Both the position numbers and the translations under genes were made by a program. The notes beneath the pieces are model-generated. The model had not been told where the DNA came from, did no database searches, and saw nothing but the letters and a program-made list of their open reading frames with translations. A stretch of DNA of 64,000 bases from an uncultured Ruminococcus sp. (GTDB taxonomy: Bacteria; Bacillota; Clostridia; Oscillospirales; Ruminococcaceae): NCBI GenBank assembly GCA_944388405.1, contig CALXIQ010000004.1, positions 1 to 64,000 on the forward strand, given 5' to 3'. Below are positions 7,951 to 15,930 of the stretch, in pieces; the first letter of the stretch is position 1; every line of letters starts with the position of its first letter.

Positions 7951-8502
7951 TTATTTAACGCCGTGTTTATCCCAGATTACCGAGGTTTTATATCCCAGCT
8001 TGCCATACCAGGGACCTACCCCCGTGTAATGTATGTAGCTGTAATCAAAGCCTTCGTCTTTCAGCAGTTGAGTGGCGTTTCTGACCATTATCAGACCAAG
8101 TCCCCTGTTGCGATACTCAGGGATTGTTCCCACACAGCCCGGACCGCCTACTTTAAGGGTGCGGCCGCTTATGGTGTGAGTACCCATATCCTCCACCATA
8201 CAGAAGCTGGCAATTTCACCGTTTATATAGCCGCAGTACACTCTGTCCTCTTCGCTGAAAAAATCCACCCATTCGGGGACAACCTTTTTAACCGCTTGGA
8301 TAAGCTGCTGAAAGTCCCCCTGAAAAAGTCCGAATGAAACGTCGTCGCCCAATTGCTTGTCATATATAGATGGATCAAACTCCTTAAGGGGGAGAACCAT
8401 TTCCTCAAAAACGGAATCCTCCGGCAGATTGCGAATATCCTCGCCGCTGAAAAAATCCGGGTATATGCTGTTAAACAGTGCTATGGAGTCCTGTTTATTC
8501 AT
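7951..8502 (-). CDS. GNAT family N-acetyltransferase
   Basis: This 183-residue protein has a GNAT fold in its C-terminal half. The acetyl-CoA pyrophosphate loop is visible as VGTIPEYRNRGLGLIMV, with the R-N-R-G-L-G core, and is followed by the helix NATQLLKDEG and the typical YGKLGYK end. The first 80 residues are not a recognisable separate domain. The substrate is unknown. The ribosome site GGGAGGG lies just upstream of the ATG. The adjacent O-acetyltransferase is separately terminated and promoted, so they are not an operon. Confidence 0.8.
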   Translation of the reverse strand: MNKQDSIALFNSIYPDFFSGEDIRNLPEDSVFEEMVLPLKEFDPSIYDKQLGDDVSFGLFQGDFQQLIQAVKKVVPEWVDFFSEEDRVYCGYINGEIASFCMVEDMGTHTISGRTLKVGGPGCVGTIPEYRNRGLGLIMVRNATQLLKDEGFDYSYIHYTGVGPWYGKLGYKTSVIWDKHGVK

Positions 8503-8690
8503 GTGTTTTACCCTCCCATAATTTATTTGTCAAGCGGATTTATCTGTGCTTTTTAACTTCGTTACGTTCACTGGCGTTCGCTCCAATTTTGTGGGTGCTA
8601 ATAATTTGTCCCCGCTGAGGTGAGTTTTGATTAAGACATAGGTTTGCTACAGAGTTTGTGCGGTACTGATTAGGTGTAAAATAGTGCGTA

Positions 8691-9016
8691 AGAAAGGGAC
8701 GTCGAGGGCGCCGTCCCGTACAAACTCAAACTATGTAAAAACCAATGCACGGACAAACTACCCTTGACGGTTACGAACCGATAGCCTATACAAAACGAAG
8801 CGAGCGTTAGCAAGCGGATCGATATTAAAAAAAGGACGATGTGGGCATCGTCCTCTACAATTTGTGGTATCATATCAAATTGTGCAGAAACGGGACGTCG
8901 AGGGCGCCGTCCCCTACCAACTATGTTAAAAACCAATGCACGAACAAACTACCCTTGACGGTTACGAACTGATAGCCTATACAAAACGAAGCGAGCAAAG
9001 CGAGCGGATCGATATT
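8691..9016. repeat. Direct repeat pair with REP-like palindromes
   Basis: Two near-identical copies (8691-8826 and 8886-9016) run from AGAAA(C)GGGACG to GCGGATCGATATT, separated by a 60-bp spacer. Each copy opens with the palindrome GGGACG...CGTCCC (8696-8717, 8892-8913). The spacer holds a related palindrome GGACGATG/CATCGTCC (8834-8853). All three hairpins are followed by a CTACAA-like tail, which suggests one family of short mobile palindromic units. No protein is encoded. Confidence 0.8.
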
Positions 9017-9036
9017 GCGCCGTCCGCGCTTAGGAC

Positions 9037-9112
9037 TGGAGCTGATAGTCGGACTCGAACCGACGACCTGCTCATTACGAATGAGCTGCTCTACCAACTG
9101 AGCCATATCAGC
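9037..9112 (-). tRNA. tRNA-Thr (anticodon CGT)
   Basis: On the minus strand the cloverleaf is complete: acceptor GCTGATA/TATCAGC, D stem GCTC/GAGC, anticodon stem GCTCA/TGAGC around TTCGTAA, T stem GTCGG/CCGAC around TTCGAGT, discriminator T and an encoded CCA. The anticodon CGT reads ACG (Thr). The repeat pair ends about 20 bases from its 3' end. Confidence 0.96.
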
Positions 9113-9293
9113 ATAGTTTCAGCGTTTTAAACAATGCAGTAATTATTATAAACTATAAAAATGCTTTTGTCAATAGACTTGCGGTTAATTTTTTGAAGCG
9201 AAAATCCACAATCCTGCCGACGGATAAAAGCCGCAGTTTTACCTCCTGCGGCAAAAATATTATGTCCAATCTGTAACATTTCTCGTAAAGGGA

Positions 9294-9322
9294 TTGCAGT
9301 ATCCGACTTTATCGGGTATAAT
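9294..9322 (+). promoter_or_regulatory. Promoter of the VUT-family transporter
   Basis: TTGCAG (9294-9299), 17 bases, TATAAT (9317-9322). It leaves a leader of about 165 nt before the start codon. Confidence 0.85.
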
Positions 9323-9340
9323 AATTCAGTTATCATGAGA

Positions 9341-9385
9341 TACCGACAGTTCGTTTGTACCATCCTGTCGTTAAACAAAACCAGG
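9341..9385 (+). ncRNA. Candidate preQ1-I-type riboswitch
   Basis: Near the predicted transcript start, CGACAG (9344-9349) pairs with CTGTCG (9365-9370). The loop opens with TTC and contains ACC, and an A-rich tail AAACAAAACC follows. The loop GTTT could pair with tail AAAC to form the H-type pseudoknot known for preQ1-I aptamers. The downstream gene belongs to the VUT family, which includes queuosine-precursor transporters, and two terminator-like hairpins follow. The canonical AAAAAACUA tail is not exact, so this remains a candidate. Confidence 0.5.
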
Positions 9386-9414
9386 ACTGCTTGTTCATAT
9401 TAATGTGACCATGG

Positions 9415-9485
9415 CGGCTTTGCGTTTTGCAGAGCCGTTTTGTTGTGATGAGGGTAGTTTTGCGTTTTGTAAAATTACTTTTTTG
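9415..9485 (+). terminator. Two terminator-like hairpins in the VUT gene leader
   Basis: CGGCTTTGC (9415-9423) pairs with GCAGAGCCG (9429-9437), followed by TTTTGTT. Then GTAGTTTT (9454-9461) pairs with AAAATTAC (9471-9478), followed by TTTTTT. Their position inside the leader points to transcription attenuation rather than end of transcript. The second one sits just before the ribosome site GGAGGA. Confidence 0.6.
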
Positions 9486-9495
9486 GAGGAAGAAT

Positions 9496-10269
9496 ATGAA
9501 CAACTCAAATTCACAGGCAAAACGGCCCTCCTCAATGGGAGCGTGGCTGAAAAGAGAAAAAGAAGAAACTGTTATCCTGCTTAGATGTATTCCCGCAACG
9601 GTGGTGGCTCTGTTTGTGGTAAGCGTTATCTGCATGAACCTGCTTGCCAACAAAACGCTGGTGCAGACAAGCTGGCTTGCTCTGGACGGCGGTATTTTAA
9701 TATCCTGGCTGTCATTTTTGTGCATGGATATAATTACAAAACACTTTGGTCCAAAGGCGTCCAATAAAATTGCTCTCCTTGCGGCGGCAATAAATTTGCT
9801 TACCTGTCTGATATTCTATGTTGCCAGCATAATCCCCTCAGATGCGGACGATTATACCGCCCTCAACCAGATTCTCGGCGGAACCTGGTTTATTCTGCTG
9901 GGAAGCACAATTGCGTTTCTGGCTTCGGCGGCGATAAATAATTTCCTCAACTGGACAATAGGCAGAGCTTTCAGAAAAAATCCCGACGGCAAGGCAGCGT
10001 TTGCTGCCCGCACCTACATATCTACATTTATCGGTCAGTTTATGGACAACCTGATTTTCGCTATAATCGTATTTGTAGTGTTTGCGCCGATATTCTGGGA
10101 CGGCTTCCACTGGACAATGCTGCAGTGCGTAACCTGCGCTCTGACGGGAGCTGTGGCTGAGGTAATTATGGAAATTGTGTTCTCGCCTTTCGGATACAGA
10201 GCCGTAACCAAGTGGAAAAAGCACAATGTGGGACAGGAGTATCTCGCTTATATCAAAGAGGGTAGATAA
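9496..10269 (+). CDS. VUT family transporter (probable queuosine precursor transporter, YhhQ-like)
   Basis: This 257-residue protein has a charged N-terminus and about six membrane spans. VICMNLLANKTLV and LDGGILISWLSFLCMDI resemble the conserved first half of the VUT/YhhQ family, and RTYISTFIGQFMDNLIF the second. YhhQ imports queuosine precursors for tRNA modification; whether this divergent member takes preQ0, preQ1 or another ligand is inferred, partly from its leader. The ATG at 9496 follows GGAGGA by six bases. The next gene starts one base after the stop, so the SDR is co-transcribed. Confidence 0.75.
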   Translation: MNNSNSQAKRPSSMGAWLKREKEETVILLRCIPATVVALFVVSVICMNLLANKTLVQTSWLALDGGILISWLSFLCMDIITKHFGPKASNKIALLAAAINLLTCLIFYVASIIPSDADDYTALNQILGGTWFILLGSTIAFLASAAINNFLNWTIGRAFRKNPDGKAAFAARTYISTFIGQFMDNLIFAIIVFVVFAPIFWDGFHWTMLQCVTCALTGAVAEVIMEIVFSPFGYRAVTKWKKHNVGQEYLAYIKEGR

Positions 10270-10270
10270 A

Positions 10271-10924
10271 ATGAAAATACTGATAACCGGCACATCTCAG
10301 GGCATCGGCAAAGCAATCGCTCGCCTTTTCCTGAAAGAAGGTCATGAGGTTGTAGGCTTTGACCGTCAGCAGCCGTCAATCGAGCATCTTTGCTATATCC
10401 ATTACCGCCTTGACGTCAGGGATTATGAAAGCCTTCCCGACATCGGTGAGGTGAATATTCTCATAAACAATGCCGGAACTCAGAACGAGGAGGATATCGA
10501 CGTCAACCTGAAAGCCCTTATCCACATTACCGAGAAGTACGGCGTTCAGGATAAAATACATTCTATCCTGAATATCGGCTCGGCAAGCGGCCACACCGGT
10601 TCGGAATTTCCCGAATACTGCGCCAGCAAGGGGGGCGTAGTGGCTTATACAAAAAACGTGGCGCTTAGAGTGGCAAGGTTCGGGGCTACCTGCAACAGCC
10701 TTGACCCCGGCGGCGTGCTTACCCCCCTTAACGAATGCGTTATGAATGATAAAAGCCTGTGGTCGCAGATTATGGACGAAACCCCTCTGAAAAAGTGGGC
10801 GACGCCGGAGGAGATTGCACAGTGGGCGTATTTCCTCACGGTAACAAACACCTTCTGCACGGGGCAGAGCATTATTGTTGACGGCGGCGAATCTATCAAT
10901 TACCACTTTGTGTGGAAAGACTGA
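10271..10924 (+). CDS. Short-chain dehydrogenase/reductase
   Basis: This 217-residue classical SDR enzyme has the dinucleotide motif TGTSQGIG at 6-13, the structural NNAG at about 68-71, the catalytic Ser in GSASGHTG and the YxxxK pair in EYCASKGG. The segment DPGGVLTP follows, and the end DGGE is typical. Dinucleotide preference and substrate cannot be told; the family includes 3-oxoacyl-ACP reductases. It is translated right after the VUT gene (ATG one base past the stop, ribosome site GAGGG inside the upstream gene), so the two are an operon. A strong terminator follows. Confidence 0.85.
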   Translation: MKILITGTSQGIGKAIARLFLKEGHEVVGFDRQQPSIEHLCYIHYRLDVRDYESLPDIGEVNILINNAGTQNEEDIDVNLKALIHITEKYGVQDKIHSILNIGSASGHTGSEFPEYCASKGGVVAYTKNVALRVARFGATCNSLDPGGVLTPLNECVMNDKSLWSQIMDETPLKKWATPEEIAQWAYFLTVTNTFCTGQSIIVDGGESINYHFVWKD

Positions 10925-10936
10925 AAGCTTAATTAA

Positions 10937-10976
10937 CAGCTCCTCACTTCCGTTTTCGAAGTGGGGAGCTGTATTT
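10937..10976 (+). terminator. Terminator of the VUT-SDR operon
   Basis: CAGCTCCTCACTTC pairs with GAAGTGGGGAGCTG (10958-10971), followed by TATTT. Confidence 0.85.
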
Positions 10977-10998
10977 CATAAAAAATATCTCAAAGCGG

Positions 10999-11027
10999 TT
11001 GAAATTATCGAAAAGATATGATATAAT
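10999..11027 (+). promoter_or_regulatory. Promoter of the signal-peptidase-like gene
   Basis: TTGAAA (10999-11004), 17 bases, TATAAT (11022-11027). Confidence 0.8.
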
Positions 11028-11105
11028 AAAACATAATGTACTGCGATAAGTACTTAAAGTTTGTGTAAAAATACAGAGAAAGTCTTTTGGAAAGGAATGT
11101 AATTT

Positions 11106-12047
11106 ATGAGTCAGACAAAACAAAAATCTTCAGCCGCCAAGAATGTGGCAATATTTTTTGTAGTGTTTATTATTCTGGAAATGCTGATTATTTTCGGTAT
11201 TTCAAGGGTGTTTAAAAATGAAGACGTAACCCCCAGCTTTGCAGGATACAGCCTGTATATAATGAGCGATAACAGTATGGGCAACGAGGTCCCCGAGGGA
11301 GCACTTGTGGTGGCAGCCAACGGAGTTCCCAGCGTTGAGGGGATAGGCTCGGCGGTGCTGGTTGAAAATGTTCCCGGCATTGGCACATCGGTGTTCTGGC
11401 TTGCAGACGTTTCCTCAAGGGGCGACACCATGGACGGAGTTGTGTACACCGTTTATCAGGAGCAGAATCCTTCGGCATTGTATGAGGTAAGGTCGTCTGA
11501 TGTTGTGGGTACAGCTTCAAGCTATTATCTTACCGCAGGAAATGTTATTACCTTTGTAACGTCCACTTTTGGCATGGCGGTATGCGCTATTGTTCCGCTG
11601 TTCCTGCTGGTGCTGATTGAGCTTATTATTGCAATCGCTACTCATTCGGGAGAGGAAGAGAAGGAAGAGACAGAAGTTCAGGAAGAAGAAAGCAGCATAA
11701 CTCTTGACGATTTCCTGTTCGGAGGAGAGAACGAAAAGGCGCTTCATCATTCTCACGCTCATGATGAAGACACGGGCAGCGAGGAGGAGCCTAAAGAAAA
11801 CGACGATTACGATGATTTTGTGGTTGATGAAAGGATCGAGGCTGTAAAAACCTATAACATTATAATGGATGAACAAGACGATTCGGGAAATGAGAAACCA
11901 GAGGAAACTCCTGCTGAAACGGCAAAAGAACCCGAAGAAAAGCCTCAGTCCGCCGCAAGCAAAAGTGCGGCAGCTTCAATTGAGGATCTTATGAAGCTTA
12001 TGGAAGAGGAGCAGAAAAAGCTGAGGGATCAGCTTGATAAGTCGTAG
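11106..12047 (+). CDS. Signal-peptidase-I-like membrane protein with long acidic tail
   Basis: This 313-residue protein has an N-terminal span (about 13-35), an extracellular domain, a second span (about 148-177) and a C-terminal region of about 135 residues rich in Glu/Asp with a coiled-coil-like end (MKLMEEEQKKLRDQLDK). The extracellular part resembles S26 signal peptidases of the SipW type: SDNSMGNEVPEGALVVA matches the catalytic-serine box S-x-S-M...x-G-D-x-V-x-V, and DVVGTASSYYLTAGN resembles box D/E. The usual GD is EGA, and I cannot identify the SipW-type catalytic histidine or a lysine with confidence, so activity is uncertain. The ATG follows AAAGGA by nine bases. Confidence 0.6.
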   Translation: MSQTKQKSSAAKNVAIFFVVFIILEMLIIFGISRVFKNEDVTPSFAGYSLYIMSDNSMGNEVPEGALVVAANGVPSVEGIGSAVLVENVPGIGTSVFWLADVSSRGDTMDGVVYTVYQEQNPSALYEVRSSDVVGTASSYYLTAGNVITFVTSTFGMAVCAIVPLFLLVLIELIIAIATHSGEEEKEETEVQEEESSITLDDFLFGGENEKALHHSHAHDEDTGSEEEPKENDDYDDFVVDERIEAVKTYNIIMDEQDDSGNEKPEETPAETAKEPEEKPQSAASKSAAASIEDLMKLMEEEQKKLRDQLDKS

Positions 12048-12098
12048 CCGACACGAATATCGGGCGGCAGAAACGGCATTGGTTTGTCTGTAAATTAC

Positions 12099-12142
12099 CA
12101 AGGCAATATCACATCATATGGTGTGGTGTTGCCTTGTTTTTT
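12099..12142 (+). terminator. Terminator of the signal-peptidase-like gene
   Basis: CAAGGCAATATCACA pairs with TGTGGTGTTGCCTTG with small imperfections, followed by TTTTTT. Confidence 0.85.
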
Positions 12143-12518
12143 GTGGGTATTCGGCCGTTGTACAGAAAAGGTGTATATCACAACAGCGAAAACGTTTGAT
12201 GTTTAATGTAAAACAGTCCGTGTGTGTATAAGCCACTGTTCATCCGGGGGAAGCGATGGTAAATGCAGCCGATGGACATATCTGATTACACTTGTGAGTA
12301 AAACAGATGAACAGTATGATTGATATTTTTCCACTAAAGCTAAAATCGGGCGAAAATTAAGGTTACAGAATAGTTACAACATTGCAGAATTTGTAGTCAA
12401 GTTGCACAAAATGCAGGCGGCAAGACTGTTTATTCAACCATAATTTATTACAGCAGGTATAAAATTTTGCGAAAGCACTTGAAATTTGCGAAAAAATATT
12501 GCATATTTTTATTAAGAG
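12143..12518. other. Long regulatory gap upstream of the LacI gene
   Basis: About 375 bases without a gene. They hold an AAAACGTTTGAT site (12189-12200), a 9-bp perfect inverted repeat CTGTTCATC/GATGAACAG (12236-12244 and 12306-12314) enclosing 61 bases, and a TTGCACAAAATGCA motif (12404-12417). I see no ribosome site with an open frame. The gap may be a long 5' leader or a far-upstream control region. Confidence 0.5.
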
Positions 12519-12530
12519 AACGTTTAAATT
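12519..12530. promoter_or_regulatory. Candidate LacI-family operator 1
   Basis: AACGTTTAAATT, a half-degenerate copy of the palindrome at 12558, placed about 60 bases before the LacI start codon. Confidence 0.55.
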
Positions 12531-12557
12531 TCAGGTTTTTGTTTGATGTTATAACTC

Positions 12558-12570
12558 AAACGTTTAAACG
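12558..12570. promoter_or_regulatory. Candidate LacI-family operator 2
   Basis: AAACGTTTAAACG contains the perfect palindrome CGTTTAAACG (12561-12570), of the AACGTT/CG-centred type bound by LacI/GalR regulators. It sits just before the ribosome site, suggesting autoregulation. Confidence 0.6.
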
Positions 12571-12590
12571 GCTTGGAAGGAGGAATTGAA

Positions 12591-13598
12591 TTGGTTTCAT
12601 TAAAGGATATTTCCGTTCGCTGCGGCGTTTCGGTTGCAACGGTAAGCAAAGCTCTGAACGACCATAAGGACGTAAGTGCGGCAACAAAAGAAAGGCTTAT
12701 CAAGGCGGCTAAGGAAATGGGTTATTTCCCTAATTCTCAGGCGAGAGCTTTGAAAACCAACAGGACTTACAATCTGGGAGTGATGTTTCTTGACAATGCG
12801 GGAAGCGGTTTAACTCATGAGTTTTTTGCCAAGGTGCTCAACAGCTTTAAAACTGAGGCGGAAGCAGCAGGCTATGACATTACCTTTATTAATAAAGTGA
12901 TCGGACGCCATAAGATGTCTACCTATGAGCATTGTAAATACCGCAACGTGGACGGAATTGTCATAACCTGTACCGACTTTACCGATCCCGACGTTTATGA
13001 GGTAGTAAACGGCGATATTCCTGTAGTTACAATAGATCATATTTTCGACTGCCGCACGGCGGTGCAGTCAAACAACGAAAGCGGAATGGAAGAGCTTGTG
13101 AACTATGTTGCCGATAAGGGACATCACAAGCTTGCTTATATTCAGGGCAATAAATCAGCGGTAGCGGAAAAGCGTCTGGCAGGCTTTTGCAAAGCCTGTG
13201 CAACCAGAGGTATTGAGGTGCGTCCCGAATGGATACCCGTCGGCGATTTTCACAATCCCGATATTACATACAGGCTTACTGCAGAACTGTTAAAAAGCAA
13301 CGACAGACCCACCTGCATTTTCATGCCTGACGACTATTCGGCAATAGGGGGATACAACGCCATTAAAGATATGGGGCTGTCGGTTCCGGGGGACGTTTCG
13401 GTAGTGGGCTATGACGGAATAGCTTATTCGCAGTTTCTTTCCCCAAAGCTTACCACCTATCTTCAGGATACGGCGCAGATAGGAATGACGGCGGCAAAAC
13501 GGCTTATTTCGCTTATCGAAAAGTCACAGCCAACTTTTGCTGAGGTGGTTACTGTAAACGGACAGCTCCTTGAGGGCAGGTCTGTAGCGCAGCTTTAG
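12591..13598 (+). CDS. LacI/GalR family transcriptional regulator
   Basis: The protein has 335 residues, the usual LacI size. Residues 1-55 form the helix-turn-helix and hinge: VSLKDISVRCGVSVATVSKALN and then FPNSQARALKTNRTYNLG. The rest is the periplasmic-binding-protein-like sensor domain, with PTCIFMPDDYSAIGGYNAIKDMGLSVPGDVSVVGYDG near the end, a typical sugar-responsive layout. The TTG at 12591 is chosen because GGAAGGAGGAA lies seven bases upstream; an in-frame TTG at 12573 overlaps that site. Candidate operators precede it, and similar sites occur ahead of glgP, GH26 and GH5. A sugar-binding lipoprotein follows 67 bases on, so the ligand is probably an oligosaccharide. Confidence 0.9.
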   Translation: MVSLKDISVRCGVSVATVSKALNDHKDVSAATKERLIKAAKEMGYFPNSQARALKTNRTYNLGVMFLDNAGSGLTHEFFAKVLNSFKTEAEAAGYDITFINKVIGRHKMSTYEHCKYRNVDGIVITCTDFTDPDVYEVVNGDIPVVTIDHIFDCRTAVQSNNESGMEELVNYVADKGHHKLAYIQGNKSAVAEKRLAGFCKACATRGIEVRPEWIPVGDFHNPDITYRLTAELLKSNDRPTCIFMPDDYSAIGGYNAIKDMGLSVPGDVSVVGYDGIAYSQFLSPKLTTYLQDTAQIGMTAAKRLISLIEKSQPTFAEVVTVNGQLLEGRSVAQL

Positions 13599-13665
13599 AT
13601 ATTAAACGCCTTGCTGGGGACAATACCTTCAAATATTAATGCATCATCTGAGGAGAAAAGCTATA

Positions 13666-15141
13666 ATGACCCGATCGGCAAAGATATTTTTGAGAGTATT
13701 CGGAGTTTGTGCGGCAGTATCGGCAATGTCAGCCTGCGCGGATAACAGCGGTTCGTCCGCTTCGGACAGTATAGTCGGTGAAGATTCGACAAGCTCGGTC
13801 AATTCACAAGTGATTAATTCCGTTCAGCCGTCAGACGAGTCAAAGAGCACACTTACGATATACTGCCGTGATTATGAGTTTAAAAAACGGTTTGATAAAT
13901 ATTATCCTTCATATACCAATTTTGGCGTTGAACTCTCCATGGACGCCGACGGAAATCAGACGGTAGAAGCTATAAACGGCATTGAGCTCAACTGGGTCGT
14001 GATTGAAAAAGACGAATATCAGGCGAGTCTTGACGCAGCCCTTGAGGCTCAGCAGGGCTCTGCGGAAAAGGTTGATATGTTTCTTGTCCAATCCGACAGC
14101 GTTTTTAAATATGTAAACGGCGACTCGGCGCTTTCGGTTGAAGAGCTGGGAATAACGCAGGAGGAGCTTTCAAAGCAGTACAGCTATGTCAGAGATTGCG
14201 CCGTTGCTGCCGATACGGGGGAGATTAAAGGAGTGTCATGGCAGGCTTCGCCGGGAATGTTCGTTTACAACGTCCAATATGCGAGAGAAGTTCTCGGCAC
14301 TGACGACCCCGAAAAAGTTCAGGAGTATGTCAAGGACCAGGAATCTTTTACACAAACTGCCGAGCTTATGGCTGACAATGGTATAAAGATGCTTTCAGGC
14401 TATTACGACGCTTACAGGCTTTATTCAGGCAGCGTTTCGTCGCCGTGGGTATCCGACGGCAAGCTGACTTTAGACCCGAAGCTGAAAGAATGGGTTGACC
14501 TTACCAAGGAATATACCGATAAAGGCTACAACAGTAAAACATCCCTTATGGACGAAAATTGGGCGGCAGGGCAGAGTGCGGACGGCAGGGTGTTCGGTTA
14601 TTTCTTGCCTGCATGGGAAATATCTTCGGTGCTTATTCCCAATACTGTGGACGAACAGTTGACGGCTGACAAATCAAACGCCGTGGAGGGAAACGGCGGC
14701 TATGGCAACTGGCGGGCATGTCGGGGTCCGCAGGCTTATTATGGCGGCGGCGAGTGGATTTGCGGCGCCGTCGGAGCTGATAACACCGATATTGTTGCGG
14801 ATATTATGAGGGCTATGACCTGCAACACCGGTTGTATGAAAGCAATTGCAGAGGGCGAGCAGGATTTTGTAAACAACACCGACGTAATCGAGGAGCTTAT
14901 AGACGAGGATTGCACAAACGATTTTCTCGGCGGACAGAATCTCTTTGAGCTGCTGGCGCCGATTGCTGATGAAATCAGCTTTTCCGACACGCTTTCACCT
15001 TACGATTATGACTGCAATCGGATGTTTTGCGACGCTTTAAAGCCATATTTTGAAGGAAGCATAACCTACGAACAAGCGCTTGAAGAGTTTAGCAGAGATA
15101 TTACGGCTCTTTACAGCGAAATTTCGTCGGAGCTGTATTAA
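13666..15141 (+). CDS. Extracellular solute-binding lipoprotein (carbohydrate type), orphan
   Basis: This 491-residue lipoprotein has a signal peptide MTRSAKIFLRVFGVCAAVSA and a lipobox ending in MSAC, with the lipidated Cys near residue 24. A Ser/Asp linker and then a family-1-like solute-binding fold follow. ATG 13666 follows GAGGAG; the nine additional upstream codons lack a site. Such proteins capture sugars for ABC importers, but no permease or ATPase gene is adjacent, so it must work with a transporter encoded elsewhere or act as a sensor. It is probably co-transcribed with the upstream LacI gene. Several aromatic residues (for example GGYGNWRACRG) could line a sugar site. Confidence 0.75.
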   Translation: MTRSAKIFLRVFGVCAAVSAMSACADNSGSSASDSIVGEDSTSSVNSQVINSVQPSDESKSTLTIYCRDYEFKKRFDKYYPSYTNFGVELSMDADGNQTVEAINGIELNWVVIEKDEYQASLDAALEAQQGSAEKVDMFLVQSDSVFKYVNGDSALSVEELGITQEELSKQYSYVRDCAVAADTGEIKGVSWQASPGMFVYNVQYAREVLGTDDPEKVQEYVKDQESFTQTAELMADNGIKMLSGYYDAYRLYSGSVSSPWVSDGKLTLDPKLKEWVDLTKEYTDKGYNSKTSLMDENWAAGQSADGRVFGYFLPAWEISSVLIPNTVDEQLTADKSNAVEGNGGYGNWRACRGPQAYYGGGEWICGAVGADNTDIVADIMRAMTCNTGCMKAIAEGEQDFVNNTDVIEELIDEDCTNDFLGGQNLFELLAPIADEISFSDTLSPYDYDCNRMFCDALKPYFEGSITYEQALEEFSRDITALYSEISSELY

Positions 15142-15153
15142 TAAACAAAAAAT

Positions 15154-15180
15154 GCCGGGGTCTGTACCTCGGCTTTTTTA
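15154..15180 (+). terminator. Terminator of the LacI/binding-protein unit
   Basis: GCCGGGG/CCTCGGC stem with one G-T pair, followed by TTTTTT. Confidence 0.85.
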
Positions 15181-15202
15181 TATATAGCGTTTTTTCGGAT
15201 TG

Positions 15203-15883
15203 TCAGGCTTGCGGCTGCTTTTTAAACGCTTCAAGTCTGTATATAGGAAAACCCTCTTGTGAAAAACGCTTTTCGTATTCGGTGACTATGTTGCCCTCAA
15301 AATCGGAGTTGTGCAGGTCAAGAGAAATATTTTTCAATGTCCAGCCGCTTTGAGAAAACTCCTCAAGGGAAAATTCAAAGAAACCTCTGTTGTCGGTTTT
15401 CTGATGTATCTCCCCGCCTTGCGTCAACAGCTTTTCGTAGATGGCAAGAAAATTTCTGTGGGTAAGGCGGTGGGCGGCGTAGGATTTTTTGGGATACGGA
15501 CAGCTGAAATTAAGATAAATCATTCCCACAGATGATGGGGGAATATAGCTTTCAAGATACTCAGCACCGCCACGCAGAAATCTGAGATTTGCAATACCCT
15601 CGGATTTTGCCTTTTCTGCGGCGTCAACAATAACGTTGCTGGACTTTTCAACCGCAAGGAAATTTATATCCGGGTTGCGCTTGGCTATTTCGCAGGCAAA
15701 CTGACCCTTGCCGCAGCCTATTTCAAGCTGCACGGGATTCTTGTTGCCAAAGACGGTTTCGTAATCAAGGATATTTTCGGTATCCTTAATCTGATAATTC
15801 CTGTCCTCTCTGTCCATATAGATTATGTAGTCGCCGCACTGTGCAAGACGTTCTTCAAGATGTTTTTTTCTTCTCATTCTCAT
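15203..15883 (-). CDS. trmB: tRNA (guanine-46-N7)-methyltransferase
   Basis: This 226-residue SAM-dependent enzyme makes m7G46 in the tRNA variable loop. The SAM-binding motif LEIGCGKGQFACEIAKRNP lies at about 53-71. The signature normally reading DPWPKKRHxKRRL is here SCPYPKKSYAAHRLTH. KTDNRGFFEFSLEEF and VTEYEKRF match the C-terminal substrate region. The basic start MRMRRKKHLEERL is typical. The next gene upstream (galK) ends 47 bases away on the same strand, so this may be the distal gene of a rodA-galK-trmB unit. Confidence 0.93.
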   Translation of the reverse strand: MRMRRKKHLEERLAQCGDYIIYMDREDRNYQIKDTENILDYETVFGNKNPVQLEIGCGKGQFACEIAKRNPDINFLAVEKSSNVIVDAAEKAKSEGIANLRFLRGGAEYLESYIPPSSVGMIYLNFSCPYPKKSYAAHRLTHRNFLAIYEKLLTQGGEIHQKTDNRGFFEFSLEEFSQSGWTLKNISLDLHNSDFEGNIVTEYEKRFSQEGFPIYRLEAFKKQPQA

Positions 15884-15930
15884 ATTGATTTACCGTTCCT
15901 CCGGGATTTTATATTAAATCAAAAGTGGCG

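Noticed and set aside
8921..9130. Open frames on both strands across tRNA-Thr, one reading SRTRTDDLLITNELLYQLSH
   Set aside because: These are translations of the tRNA gene and the repeat, a classic false annotation; no ribosome site or independent support.
12220..12300. GCCACTGT followed by GGGGGAAG, suggesting a cobalamin riboswitch
   Set aside because: The B12 box and the rest of the conserved core are missing, and the downstream gene is a LacI regulator.
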